A DNA stretch of 33,121 nt from Alphaproteobacteria bacterium (lineage in GTDB: Bacteria > Pseudomonadota > Alphaproteobacteria > Rickettsiales > UBA3002), in contig JAUIBB010000005.1 of NCBI GenBank assembly GCA_030427685.1, forward strand, positions 1 to 33,121, in the 5' to 3' direction. The notes under the pieces are model-generated. The model saw only the letters and a program-made list of their open reading frames with translations. It did no database searches and was not told the DNA's origin. This document shows positions 9,421 through 18,995 of the stretch, one piece after another. Each line of letters opens with the position of its first letter. Positions within the stretch are counted from its first letter, which is position 1. The position numbers and the translations under genes are program-made.

Positions 9421-11529
9421 CTATATCCCAAAAATAGAAATCATTGCATCGTACGCCATAATGGCAAGCGCCATAAAGCTGACAAATACGCCCATCTTGC
9501 CACCCGTCTTTCGAGACTTGTATTCAAGAATCAGGGGGTTCTGCAGGTACTCGATGCGGCGGGTGTTGATATCGTAGAGCGCAAGCGCATGGGCAAATCC
9601 ATCAGTGTCGCGGGTGATGACTTCGCGATTGACGATAGAGGAGAGGACTTCGCGCAGGCTGCCCGAGGAGGCAAGCTTCTTCAGCTGCAGTTTCTGCCGC
9701 TTGCGAATCACACGGTTATGGATCTCATCAATCATTTTCTCGATGCGCATGCCGCCCCAGGTTGCCAGCCCCACCAGCTTCATGCGTGGAACCTTCTGCT
9801 GGGCACGGGCCAGCAGCTGCATCATGATCAGCTCTTGATTCTCTGCAAGCGACGGGATGTTGGTAAGGTCATTCAGGCGAATTTCCCGGGTAAAATCGAG
9901 CTTGGCAGCGATAAACGCAGCAATATGCCGATCCACCATGCTGCTATCTGGCGCCATATTTTTGGCCAGCACATCCATGGTTAAGAGGGCCTCTTCAATG
10001 CTGGTGACATGGTAGGCTTTCAGTATTGGAGACTGGCAGCATAGCGATGGGTTCAGCTCATACAGTACCCGTTCCAGGCCGAACCCGAGGCTGCGTGATT
10101 CGAGGTAGGGTTTGACGCGCTTAATCCGCCAAATCAGCTGCGATAGCTCGGGGGTGCGTGCCGTCTCTAGCTGCTCTACCCAGAATGCGCAGATATCGGT
10201 CTCAAGCATTAAAAGAATCTGGCTACGCTCGGGCCCTTTTTCCTGCGCGAGGGAGGCCAGCATCGTCGGGATACCATCTGGGCGTACCGAAAGGGATTTG
10301 GTGCGTAGAGGGCCAACCGGGTCAAGGACCGTAACAATACGCATCATCATATCGATGACCTGCCGCTCACTTGCATGTGGGCCGGCATTGCGCAGGGCGC
10401 GCTCGATTCGTTCTCCAAGCTCTGGACGGTGGAGACTGGTTTCGCACCAGCGCTCTAGCTTTAAGGTGCGGATGTCACGTACGACATCCCGCCAGTTGCG
10501 GTGCAGGAGGCTTGCCAGCAGCCGACGGCTGAAGATATTTTCCTGTCCAAACAGGAAGGGGCGTGAGGCATCTTTGGACTGGGTGGGGGCAATCATGTTG
10601 AAGCGTTTGCCGCCAATAAACTGCACTAATTGGTCGAGGCCCCAGCGCTCTGCCGGGTTATCATTGAACACGCCACGGAAGAAATCTTCAAAACTATCAG
10701 GGAAGTTATGGCCGTTAGAAAAGACATTGTAGGTACCAAGGCGCAGCACGCGGTCGATAAACTCTGCGCGTGATAGTACGCGCAACTTGTCGAGCCCGAA
10801 CAAGGCTTCAAAGGCAAGGATGCCCAGCGCGTAAACATCTGTTTTCTCGTTGGCTTCTCCATGCCCCAGCGTATCGGCCATGATGCGTTCAACTGGCTCA
10901 TAGAAATACTCTGCCAGCGTTCCTGCCGGTGCCGAGAAGCATTCTCCAAGCATGAAGGATTCACCCACGAATACGGCATCCGGACGGATGTTGCCATGGT
11001 GTAGCTTACGCTCGCGCATTAGCAGCAGGGCATTGCAGATTGGCTCAAGGATGAGGCTGATGACCTTGGAGTCGTGCAAGCGTGTCTTTGCACTGTAGAT
11101 TTCGGAAAGCCGGGTGCCGGCAGGCCGTTCAAAGAACAATACCTGCCGCGATTCGCCCAGATGCGAACAGTAAACCGTTCCCGCAACCAGCGGCAGGATA
11201 ATGTTCGTATTGCTGATGCTAGCAATATCTGCCACCTCCAGCGCGCGATACGGCAGGTCGGGTGTACAAACAAGTGCGTAGAGCTGGCGTGCCGGATTGG
11301 CGCTATCGGATGCCTCAAACGCATCGGCGTAAGGGTGGCTGAACTCAGGAAGTGGCCGGTCGGCATGGATCTCAAAGTGCTCTTCAAACAGGTCGGGACT
11401 GTTATTAGCACCGGGGGCATAGGTGGGGCGATAGCCGGAAAGAAGGGCTTCCAGTCCGGTGTCGATATGTTCCTCGATCATCGGGAGATCGTCGGTTGGC
11501 TCCGGTGCGGTCTGTGCGGGATCGGCCAT
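9421..11529 (-). CDS. Serine/threonine kinase-like protein, probable pseudokinase with C-terminal membrane anchor
   Basis: Kinase-fold-like segments: LHHGNIRPDAVFVGESFMLGECFSAPAG in the catalytic loop and DFG positions, and EKTDVYALGILAFEALFG (cf. DVYALGVLLYELLTG). C-terminal hydrophobic tail MGVFVSFMALAIMAYDAMISIFGI. The in-frame ATG at 11529 (MADPAQTAPEP) is a plausible start; the ORF extends to 11592. Confidence 0.75.
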   Translation of the reverse strand: MADPAQTAPEPTDDLPMIEEHIDTGLEALLSGYRPTYAPGANNSPDLFEEHFEIHADRPLPEFSHPYADAFEASDSANPARQLYALVCTPDLPYRALEVADIASISNTNIILPLVAGTVYCSHLGESRQVLFFERPAGTRLSEIYSAKTRLHDSKVISLILEPICNALLLMRERKLHHGNIRPDAVFVGESFMLGECFSAPAGTLAEYFYEPVERIMADTLGHGEANEKTDVYALGILAFEALFGLDKLRVLSRAEFIDRVLRLGTYNVFSNGHNFPDSFEDFFRGVFNDNPAERWGLDQLVQFIGGKRFNMIAPTQSKDASRPFLFGQENIFSRRLLASLLHRNWRDVVRDIRTLKLERWCETSLHRPELGERIERALRNAGPHASERQVIDMMMRIVTVLDPVGPLRTKSLSVRPDGIPTMLASLAQEKGPERSQILLMLETDICAFWVEQLETARTPELSQLIWRIKRVKPYLESRSLGFGLERVLYELNPSLCCQSPILKAYHVTSIEEALLTMDVLAKNMAPDSSMVDRHIAAFIAAKLDFTREIRLNDLTNIPSLAENQELIMMQLLARAQQKVPRMKLVGLATWGGMRIEKMIDEIHNRVIRKRQKLQLKKLASSGSLREVLSSIVNREVITRDTDGFAHALALYDINTRRIEYLQNPLILEYKSRKTGGKMGVFVSFMALAIMAYDAMISIFGI

Positions 11530-11660
11530 GGGTCTGCTCGGTAGGATGTTAGCATTGGCGGCGCCTCTTGAGAGCGCTTCGCAACAGGCCAAAGGAGCCT
11601 GTCTCTGTTACAATAGCAAAACCCTTGCCAGTCTCAACCAAGAAGGTTGAAGTCGCTGAT

Positions 11661-12953
11661 TTATACGCCTAAAAATGGGTCGCGCACCAGAATCGTGTCT
11701 TCACGGTTCGGGCTGGTGGAGAGCATGGCAACCGGGCAACCGATTAATTCCTCAATACGACGGATATATTTGATCGCCGCTGCCGGGAGTTCTGCCCAGC
11801 TCCGCGCACCGCGGGTTGACTCACTCCAGCCTTCGATGGTCTCATAAACCGGCTGTGCCAACGCCTGTAGTTCGGTGGCCGCAGGTAGGTAGTCGTAGCG
11901 GGTACCGTTAATGGTATAGCCGGTACAAATCTTCAGCTCTTCAAATCCATCCAGCACGTCGAGCTTGGTCAGTGCAATGCCAGTGATTCCACCAACGGTG
12001 ACGGCCTGTTTTACCAGTACAGCATCGAACCAGCCACAGCGACGCTTGCGTCCAGTGACGGTGCCGAACTCGTGGCCGCGTTCGCCAATTTTTTCACCCG
12101 TTGCATCGGCCAGCTCGCTGGGGAAGGGGCCCGCGCCGACGCGAGTAGTATAGGCCTTGGTGATGCCCAGCACATAGCCGATCGTATGCATGCCCGAACC
12201 CGACCCAAGCGATGCTGAACCGGAAAGCGTATTCGACGAGGTCACATAAGGATAGGTGCCATAGTCAACATCAAGCATGATACCTTGTGCACCTTCGAAT
12301 AGGATGCGCTTGCCTTCACGACGGTATTGTTCCAGCAGGCGCCAGACGGGTGTTGCATGCGGAAGAATACGTTTCGCTACTTCGCATAGCGCATCAAACA
12401 TATCCTCTAACCCCATGACTTCGCTACCGGAGGCGGATAGGATTGCATTGTGATGCGCAAGCAGGCTGGTGAGCTTTTCTTTCAGGGAAGCGGGGTCGGC
12501 AAGGTCACACACGCGGATGGCGCGACGCCCGACTTTATCTTCATAAGCGGGGCCAATGCCGCGTCCGGTAGTGCCGATTTTATTTGTGCCACGCAGAGTT
12601 TCAGAGGCAGCATCGAGCTTCTGGTGGATCGGCAGAATGAGGCATGCATTCTCGGCAATTTTGAGTGTATCAGGTGAGACTTCAACGCCTTGCTTTTGAA
12701 CTTTCTCGATTTCAGAGAGCAGCGCCCATGGGTCGATGACGACACCGTTGCCAATGATGCTGGTTTTTCCTTTGCGTACAACGCCAGATGGAAGCAGGCT
12801 GAGCTTATAGGTCACGCCATCGATGACCAGTGTGTGGCCAGCATTGTGCCCTCCCTGGAAACGCACGATCACATCGGCGCGTTCGCTCAACCAGTCTACG
12901 ACTTTTCCTTTTCCTTCATCACCCCATTGCGAGCCGACGACGACGCTTTTCAT
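11661..12953 (-). CDS. purA: Adenylosuccinate synthetase
   Basis: [79 protein letters not shown]. Confidence 0.98.
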   Translation of the reverse strand: MKSVVVGSQWGDEGKGKVVDWLSERADVIVRFQGGHNAGHTLVIDGVTYKLSLLPSGVVRKGKTSIIGNGVVIDPWALLSEIEKVQKQGVEVSPDTLKIAENACLILPIHQKLDAASETLRGTNKIGTTGRGIGPAYEDKVGRRAIRVCDLADPASLKEKLTSLLAHHNAILSASGSEVMGLEDMFDALCEVAKRILPHATPVWRLLEQYRREGKRILFEGAQGIMLDVDYGTYPYVTSSNTLSGSASLGSGSGMHTIGYVLGITKAYTTRVGAGPFPSELADATGEKIGERGHEFGTVTGRKRRCGWFDAVLVKQAVTVGGITGIALTKLDVLDGFEELKICTGYTINGTRYDYLPAATELQALAQPVYETIEGWSESTRGARSWAELPAAAIKYIRRIEELIGCPVAMLSTSPNREDTILVRDPFLGV

Positions 12954-13051
12954 ATCGAATCCTATCCGCGTTGCGTGAGTAGGCTTTTTGGCAGATGACG
13001 GTGGAAATACAAGTGTTTTTACGGCTATTGACCCAGCAGGCGGAAGCGGGG

Positions 13052-14083
13052 CTATGGTGATTCAAATACCGTGATGAAGCCATCCTTATGCAGCTTTTCG
13101 GCTTCTGCCGCTGGGGTGCCATAGGGGATGCGTTTGACTGGTCGGGGGTCTTCGCCGCCCAACAGCTCTAGCAGGTCATTGATATAGAGGGTGAACCCAA
13201 CGGCTTCCTCGCCATGGGCAGTCTGGTAACAGCCGCCACGTCCAACCTCGATCCCTGCCTTGTTCCAGTAGAGTGCGTAGCTGATGCCGTTATAATAGCC
13301 GTAGCCAGAGAGGTCGAGCATGTCGATGGTAACATTGGCCTGCACCTGCTGTGCTTGTAGGGCTGCATCAAGGGCGCGCAGGGCAGTGACGGCTTCCGCA
13401 ATGGCCGGGTGGTTGATAGCCGAAAGCTGTGTGATCGCGGTGCTGGCTGCGCCACTTGCTTCGATGATATCTGCAAGTAAGGGCGCTTCGAGGCTGCGCA
13501 GCCGACCGGTGTCTTTGAGGCGAACCGCCTCTCGCACCGCACTGTGTGAAGCGGGTGGCAGGGCCGCTAGCAGGGCAGTCATGACTCCGGGATAGGCAAG
13601 ATCAACGGTGACATTATCAACCCCGGCACCAGCGACAGCATGCACGGCGATCGCAAGAATCTCGGCGATCCCTTGCGTATCAAGCTTACCGAAGCGCTCA
13701 ATCCCAACCTGCGTGTGTTGACGGCGCGTTTGAAGGGCTTCTGGCGCAGCGCGCAACGTATAGCCACCGTAGCATAGGCGTAGCGGACGCGTGTGTGCAG
13801 CAAGCGAGCTTCCGGCGATCCGTGCGACCTGTCCGGTCATATCTGCACGCAGCCCAAGCAGGCGTGGGCTAAGCGGATCGTTCAGCCGTAGCACGTGATG
13901 GCCTGTTGCTTCGCCCTGTCCGGCCAGCATGGTTTCAGCATACTCAGCCATGGGAGGGATCACTGGCTGATAACCATAATTGGTAAAGCTGCGCAGGAAG
14001 TGGTGGATCAGGCGAAACTCTGCCGCAGCCAACGGCGGCAATACATCCATCAGGCCAGAAGGTAGGAGTTGAGGAGGCGTCAT
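13052..14083 (-). CDS. hisZ: ATP phosphoribosyltransferase regulatory subunit (HisS-like)
   Basis: [48 protein letters not shown]..., class II aaRS-like fold with [16 protein letters not shown] and QVGIERFG. The ORF track start at 14209 overlaps the upstream MCP; ATG at 14083 fits. Confidence 0.88.
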   Translation of the reverse strand: MTPPQLLPSGLMDVLPPLAAAEFRLIHHFLRSFTNYGYQPVIPPMAEYAETMLAGQGEATGHHVLRLNDPLSPRLLGLRADMTGQVARIAGSSLAAHTRPLRLCYGGYTLRAAPEALQTRRQHTQVGIERFGKLDTQGIAEILAIAVHAVAGAGVDNVTVDLAYPGVMTALLAALPPASHSAVREAVRLKDTGRLRSLEAPLLADIIEASGAASTAITQLSAINHPAIAEAVTALRALDAALQAQQVQANVTIDMLDLSGYGYYNGISYALYWNKAGIEVGRGGCYQTAHGEEAVGFTLYINDLLELLGGEDPRPVKRIPYGTPAAEAEKLHKDGFITVFESP

Positions 14084-14105
14084 GCAGTTCCTTAGGGTAT
14101 GAAGG

Positions 14106-16025
14106 CTACGCAGCGCGGACAGCGCCAAGCAGCATATCGAGCTTTTCCTTGGTGCTCGTGAGTTGATCTTTAAGGGTGGTTGCCGTGCGCTGCGTGCGTT
14201 CGCTGGCACTGGCGCCTTCCGTGGCGTGCATTTCTACCGTTACAATTGATTGCGCAATCATAGCAATATCAGCAGCAACCTGCTTGAGGCCACCAATTAG
14301 CTCGGTCAGCGATGTTTGTTGCCGTTCGATTCCAGACTGCGTTGATTCTGCTGTTTTAGCGATGTCATACACAGCATCCTGAATGGCCCCAATATCGGTC
14401 GTTGCATCCTGTGCGGCCTCTTCAAAACGGGCAAGCTTCTGCGTAAGCGCCTCGGTTGCTTTGGCGGTATGGGTGGCCAGGGATTTCAGCTCACCAGCGA
14501 CTGTGGTGAAGCCACCATTGTCGCCACGTGCAGACTCAATCGTTGCATTGAGGGCTAGCAGGTGGAGTTGGCTGGTAATAGCGGCCATCGCCTGCAACGC
14601 CTCACTGATTTGTGATGCTCGTTCACCCAGAGTTTGTAGCGATTTTCCGCTGCGGGTTGATACTTCGTTGGCCTCGGTTGCTGCGCTATGGGTCTTTTTA
14701 ACCTGCGCAGCTAATTTCCACAATGCGCCGTCGATCGCCTCCGCCATGCTGGTTGCATCCGTTGCCCGCTTTGCAGTCGCATTGGCGGACTCAGTCATTT
14801 TGGTTGCATCCAGCTGGGTGTTTTGCATCCGGCTGGTCAGCTGCTCGGTGTCGCTGCGCAGGGAGTGGGTTGCCGTGACGGCATCGGCGATAAGGGCCCC
14901 GGTCGCGGCTTCAAAGACGGCAGCTTGCTGTTTGACGGTAGTCATTGGCGCGGCGATACGCTGCATCAAACGCTCTCCACGCCAGATAGCCAGCGCGACC
15001 AGCCCTGCAAACATCAACAACAGGAAGAGATAGAGAATGTTGATAGTCTGGTTGATATGAGCAAAGAGTGCGTGTTTCGGGGTGCGCACCAGCACTGTCC
15101 AGCCAAGGCCGGGATAATCACCAGCGCCGCTGCTGTAGTAATAGTTTTCTATCTGCGTGCCGTTGTCTGTACGGGTAGTTGCGGTGCCCGGTTTCTTGGT
15201 TTTCAGCACTTCCTCTGCGGTTTTAACGCCTGCTTCGGCCAGGTTTAGTTTGCCGATGATGTCGTAATCATGGCTATAATCCTGATGGTTCGCGGCAGTG
15301 ATATCTGCCAGTACGATGCCCCGGCTATCGAGAAGGAGTAGCTCCCCACCGTCAATTCCCCGCGCCATCAATGCGTCATACCCTGATAGAAGGATCTGCT
15401 CAACCCGGGCAAAGGGAACGAAGTTAACCCATACGCCAATCTGGCGGCCACTGCGATTTAAGGCCTGGGTAGAGAATGCAATCACCAGCCCATCGCCACC
15501 CACAACATTCGCAACGGCTTTTTCGTTATAGGGGCCAACCACTACGCTACCGCTCAGGCCATTGGAACCTTTGAGGAAACGCGCATCGTTGGCATCATTA
15601 AACCAGCGTCGTTCACTGAAATTCTGTTTGCGCAACGAAGCGGTGTCGAGCGATTTTCCATGAGCATCCTTGCTATTCACGGCAAGGACATCCCCGCGCG
15701 ATGACACCAGCATGGAGAGGGCGATCATATCGGAGGTAGCAACGGCATGGTTGATATCTGCTGTCAGTGGGTTGCTGTCGCTGAAGTTATGCCAGTAGCC
15801 GGGGTTTTGTGCATTCCGGTTCTGCTGGATCTGCTGCACTTCACGGTAGCGTTCGGCCATCATGCGGTCGATTTGCTGGCTCAGGCTCTGGACGAGGTAG
15901 GCATTGCTGTCCCGCGCGTCGGTACGCAGGCTTGGCTCCTTCGCTGCAAGCAGCAGCATCGTGAGCACCACAAACGTGAAGGCCAGCAGTGAAAGGGAAG
16001 CAATGATTCGAATCCGGAGCGACAT
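14106..16025 (-). CDS. Methyl-accepting chemotaxis protein-like receptor (Cache sensor, divergent hairpin tip)
   Basis: N-terminal TM, periplasmic Cache-like region, second TM (LYLFLLLMFAGLVALAIW), and signalling tip ITSQLHLLALNATIESARGDNGGFTTVAGELKSLATHTAKAT. Confidence 0.9.
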   Translation of the reverse strand: MSLRIRIIASLSLLAFTFVVLTMLLLAAKEPSLRTDARDSNAYLVQSLSQQIDRMMAERYREVQQIQQNRNAQNPGYWHNFSDSNPLTADINHAVATSDMIALSMLVSSRGDVLAVNSKDAHGKSLDTASLRKQNFSERRWFNDANDARFLKGSNGLSGSVVVGPYNEKAVANVVGGDGLVIAFSTQALNRSGRQIGVWVNFVPFARVEQILLSGYDALMARGIDGGELLLLDSRGIVLADITAANHQDYSHDYDIIGKLNLAEAGVKTAEEVLKTKKPGTATTRTDNGTQIENYYYSSGAGDYPGLGWTVLVRTPKHALFAHINQTINILYLFLLLMFAGLVALAIWRGERLMQRIAAPMTTVKQQAAVFEAATGALIADAVTATHSLRSDTEQLTSRMQNTQLDATKMTESANATAKRATDATSMAEAIDGALWKLAAQVKKTHSAATEANEVSTRSGKSLQTLGERASQISEALQAMAAITSQLHLLALNATIESARGDNGGFTTVAGELKSLATHTAKATEALTQKLARFEEAAQDATTDIGAIQDAVYDIAKTAESTQSGIERQQTSLTELIGGLKQVAADIAMIAQSIVTVEMHATEGASASERTQRTATTLKDQLTSTKEKLDMLLGAVRAA

Positions 16026-16103
16026 AATCTACCTTGCGAATGGATGGGAGAGGAAATTTAGCAGAGTGCTCCCGAATGTCACCGCAAATATCAATTTAAA
16101 CAG

Positions 16104-17963
16104 TCACCGGGGCGGCTTTACGAGGAATAAGGCGGGGTTTGATCCCTTGATGCGCGGTGGATGGGTTCCTTCTGGTGGCATGTCATAGGGCACTGGTGTG
16201 AGCCATGGCGGCGGTGCTGCACCTTGTTGCAATTGTTGCAGGACACTCTCTTTTGCCGGATGCACTACCGGGCAGATAAGCAGCGCATCTACCTTGCGCA
16301 TGGCCAGATAGGCGCGCAGCAGGATAGGATAGGTAATGCGGTCTGCTTTCCAGATATAGCGAATCCCTGCCCCCTCACGGTGGTAGTTCGAGGCAATGAT
16401 GCGATGTGGCGTAAAGAAGAGCACATCACCGCCGAGATCAGTGGAGATAAACAAGGTCATCGGCTTGCCGTCACCCAGCGTGTTCAGCACGCCGCCGCGA
16501 ATCAATCGGCGCGCCGTTTGTTGGCAGGCATCAATTTTCCGTGATGCCTCCGTCTCGCGGGAGGGGGATTGCCATAACAGCAGGAGCGGCACCCCCACGA
16601 TCACCCCCAACAGCAAAAGCCGTCGCCATGCCTGCGCCATGGGCGCGTAGGTAATCAACCAGCGGGCTGGCCATGCGTCACGCATTGTGCGGTGCTCCGG
16701 CATCAGTAGGGCGGAGAGAAAGGGTGTCAGGGAAATAATCAACAGCGGCGCACAGTAATAATAAAAACGCTGCTGTGTAAGGTAGAGCCCGAAGGTCACT
16801 ACGATAAAATAGGTCAGCTGCAATACCTGATGGCGTGTGAGGATGGCGGCATCGCGCTGCCATGCCAGTGCAAGAAACGTGAGCGCCGCCATCGGCGTTA
16901 GCAGCATCGCCAATATATAGAGTGTCGGCTTCTGAAGGAGCGGTTGTGTTTCCACAATGCGCGGAAGGAAATGGCTGTAGATATAAGGATCAAGCCCCGT
17001 CAGTGGGCCATGCCACATCGCCGGATACAGCGAGAGCACTACGCCACCAACCAGTGTTATGGCCAGCATCGCTGCCTTGCCACGTGCAACGCATGTACGT
17101 AAGGGAAGGTAGAAGAGGGGCCATGTCGTCAACGCAACCCCACCCAGCATTATGGCATAGACAATCGAGATGGAGTCATAAACAGGGGTGAGCCACTCTC
17201 CCGGAGGACGCTCGATGAGTACGGCGATGACAGTGGTGATTGCGGTGCTGGTTGCCAGCAATGGCAGCGGTGCTGCATGCGTGCGGTCGCCACGCAGCCA
17301 GCACAGGCCATACCATCCGAAGATCGCAGCGATGAGTACCATTCCTTCGGGGCTGATCCAGAGCAGCAACCCCAGTAATGCGCCGTTGAGGCATGTTAGC
17401 CAGTGGCGCGGGGACGTATGGAGAATCCCCCCGAAGGCCCAGACAAAGACAACGGCGAGCATGGCATGGTGATCGGCATTGCCGATGCCGAAATAATTGC
17501 GGATTACCGGCATGGCGGCCACCAGCCCGGATGCAACCAACGGTGCAACCGGCAAAGGTGAAAGCAGGCGCGTCGCACGGTAAATTCCTAGCAACAGCAA
17601 CCCCATCCACACGATTGGGAGTAGCAATGCTGCGCGCATCAGCCTTAGGGACAGGTCTTCGGCCAGTGGCTGCAACTGGGACAACGCTGCAATTACTACA
17701 TCGAGAGGGCGCGTCCATGGGCTAACGGTGTCAAAAAATGGCGCACCACTGCGCGTCACCGCGTGGCTGTACCAGTCGCCGCTGGTGAGCAGGTCGCGCA
17801 CCAGGGTGAGGCGTAACCATGGGTCAGGGTCATTAGGGCCAATCAGGGTACCATAAGGTAATGCGCCAAGTGCATGCCAGTCCTGTACGAGCCGTACCAG
17901 CATTGGCAATAAAATCACCAGTAGGGCAGGGATGGCTAAGGGGATGCGCCGCAACCACTGCAT
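16104..17963 (-). CDS. Polytopic membrane protein, STT3/GT-C-like glycosyltransferase candidate
   Basis: Many TM segments. N-terminal loop GPNDPDPWLRLTLVRDLLTSGDWYSHAVTRSGAPFFDTVSPWTRPLD and GIGNADHHAML resemble the acidic and DHH-type motifs of STT3/GT-C enzymes. The C-terminus has ISTDLGGDVLFFTPHRIIASNYHREGAGI. Confidence 0.65.
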   Translation of the reverse strand: MQWLRRIPLAIPALLVILLPMLVRLVQDWHALGALPYGTLIGPNDPDPWLRLTLVRDLLTSGDWYSHAVTRSGAPFFDTVSPWTRPLDVVIAALSQLQPLAEDLSLRLMRAALLLPIVWMGLLLLGIYRATRLLSPLPVAPLVASGLVAAMPVIRNYFGIGNADHHAMLAVVFVWAFGGILHTSPRHWLTCLNGALLGLLLWISPEGMVLIAAIFGWYGLCWLRGDRTHAAPLPLLATSTAITTVIAVLIERPPGEWLTPVYDSISIVYAIMLGGVALTTWPLFYLPLRTCVARGKAAMLAITLVGGVVLSLYPAMWHGPLTGLDPYIYSHFLPRIVETQPLLQKPTLYILAMLLTPMAALTFLALAWQRDAAILTRHQVLQLTYFIVVTFGLYLTQQRFYYYCAPLLIISLTPFLSALLMPEHRTMRDAWPARWLITYAPMAQAWRRLLLLGVIVGVPLLLLWQSPSRETEASRKIDACQQTARRLIRGGVLNTLGDGKPMTLFISTDLGGDVLFFTPHRIIASNYHREGAGIRYIWKADRITYPILLRAYLAMRKVDALLICPVVHPAKESVLQQLQQGAAPPPWLTPVPYDMPPEGTHPPRIKGSNPALFLVKPPR

Positions 17964-18892
17964 TAGCGCAGCCGGTTGGGAACCGTTAGGTAGCGCAGGT
18001 GGCGTGTCTCGCGATAGGCGCGCGCAACGCTATCGAGCACCAGCCCGGCAACCATGCTGACTGCGGCAATGAGCGCCAGTCCAGTGCAGAGAATGGCGGT
18101 CGGTTGGCGTGTGACCAGCCCGGTGGCGCGCCACTCCTCGATGATCGGAATGCCAAGCACAAGGCTCAACAGCGCGAACCCAACTGCCACCCAGCCAAAG
18201 AAGGCCAGTGGGCGGGATTCTTTAAAGAGCCGTAGGATAGTCATCAGGATGCGCAGACCATCACGATAGGTATGGAGTTTGCTGGTCGACCCTTCAGGCC
18301 GTACACCATAATGCATCGGAATTTCACGCACTGGGATGCGTTGTTCGAGGATAAAAATGGATAACTCGGTCTCAACGTCGAAGCGCTCGCTATGGGCGGG
18401 AAAGGATTTCACAAAGCGGCGTGAGAACGCGCGGTAGCCGGTAAAAATATCCTGTAGGCCACGCCCAAAAATGCGCCCAACGATCATGTTGAACAGTCGG
18501 TTTCCGAAGACATGCCCGGCGGGGAAGGCCTCGCGGCCACCATCGCGCGTGGCAATCACAGTATCTACTTCACCAGCCAGAATCGGTGCAATCAGTTCGC
18601 GCGCGCGGGTGGCATCATAGGTGGTGTCCGCATCGGCCATGACATACACGTCTGCCTCAATGTCCGCGAACATACGGCGCACGACATTGCCTTTTCCCTG
18701 TAGCTGAACCAGACGTACCGTTGCGCCAGCCTCGCGCGCAAGTGCGTCAGACCCGTCGGATGAATTATTGTCGAACACATAAACCTGTGCTTCTGGCAGG
18801 GCCTGCTGGAATTGCCGGATCACAGGTACAATAGTGGCCGCCTCATTATAGCAGGGCAGGAGCACAGCGATGGTAGGGGCAGCGTGAGACAT
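17963..18892 (-). CDS. Family 2 glycosyltransferase (dolichol/undecaprenyl-phosphate sugar transferase-like)
   Basis: IAVLLPCYNEAATIVPVIRQF, YVFDNNSSDGS, VYVMADADTTYD, and LQDIFTGYRAFSRRFVKSFP, with two C-terminal TM segments. Its TAA overlaps the ATG of the next gene (TAATG). Confidence 0.9.
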   Translation of the reverse strand: MSHAAPTIAVLLPCYNEAATIVPVIRQFQQALPEAQVYVFDNNSSDGSDALAREAGATVRLVQLQGKGNVVRRMFADIEADVYVMADADTTYDATRARELIAPILAGEVDTVIATRDGGREAFPAGHVFGNRLFNMIVGRIFGRGLQDIFTGYRAFSRRFVKSFPAHSERFDVETELSIFILEQRIPVREIPMHYGVRPEGSTSKLHTYRDGLRILMTILRLFKESRPLAFFGWVAVGFALLSLVLGIPIIEEWRATGLVTRQPTAILCTGLALIAAVSMVAGLVLDSVARAYRETRHLRYLTVPNRLR

Positions 18893-18995
18893 AGGTTAGC
18901 TATAACCGCCTGCGAATCATTGGCAAGTGGATTCCCATCAGGGGAGGGGTACTGTGTTGCTTGCGCTTGACGCTGTGCTGCGGCATAAGCATCGG

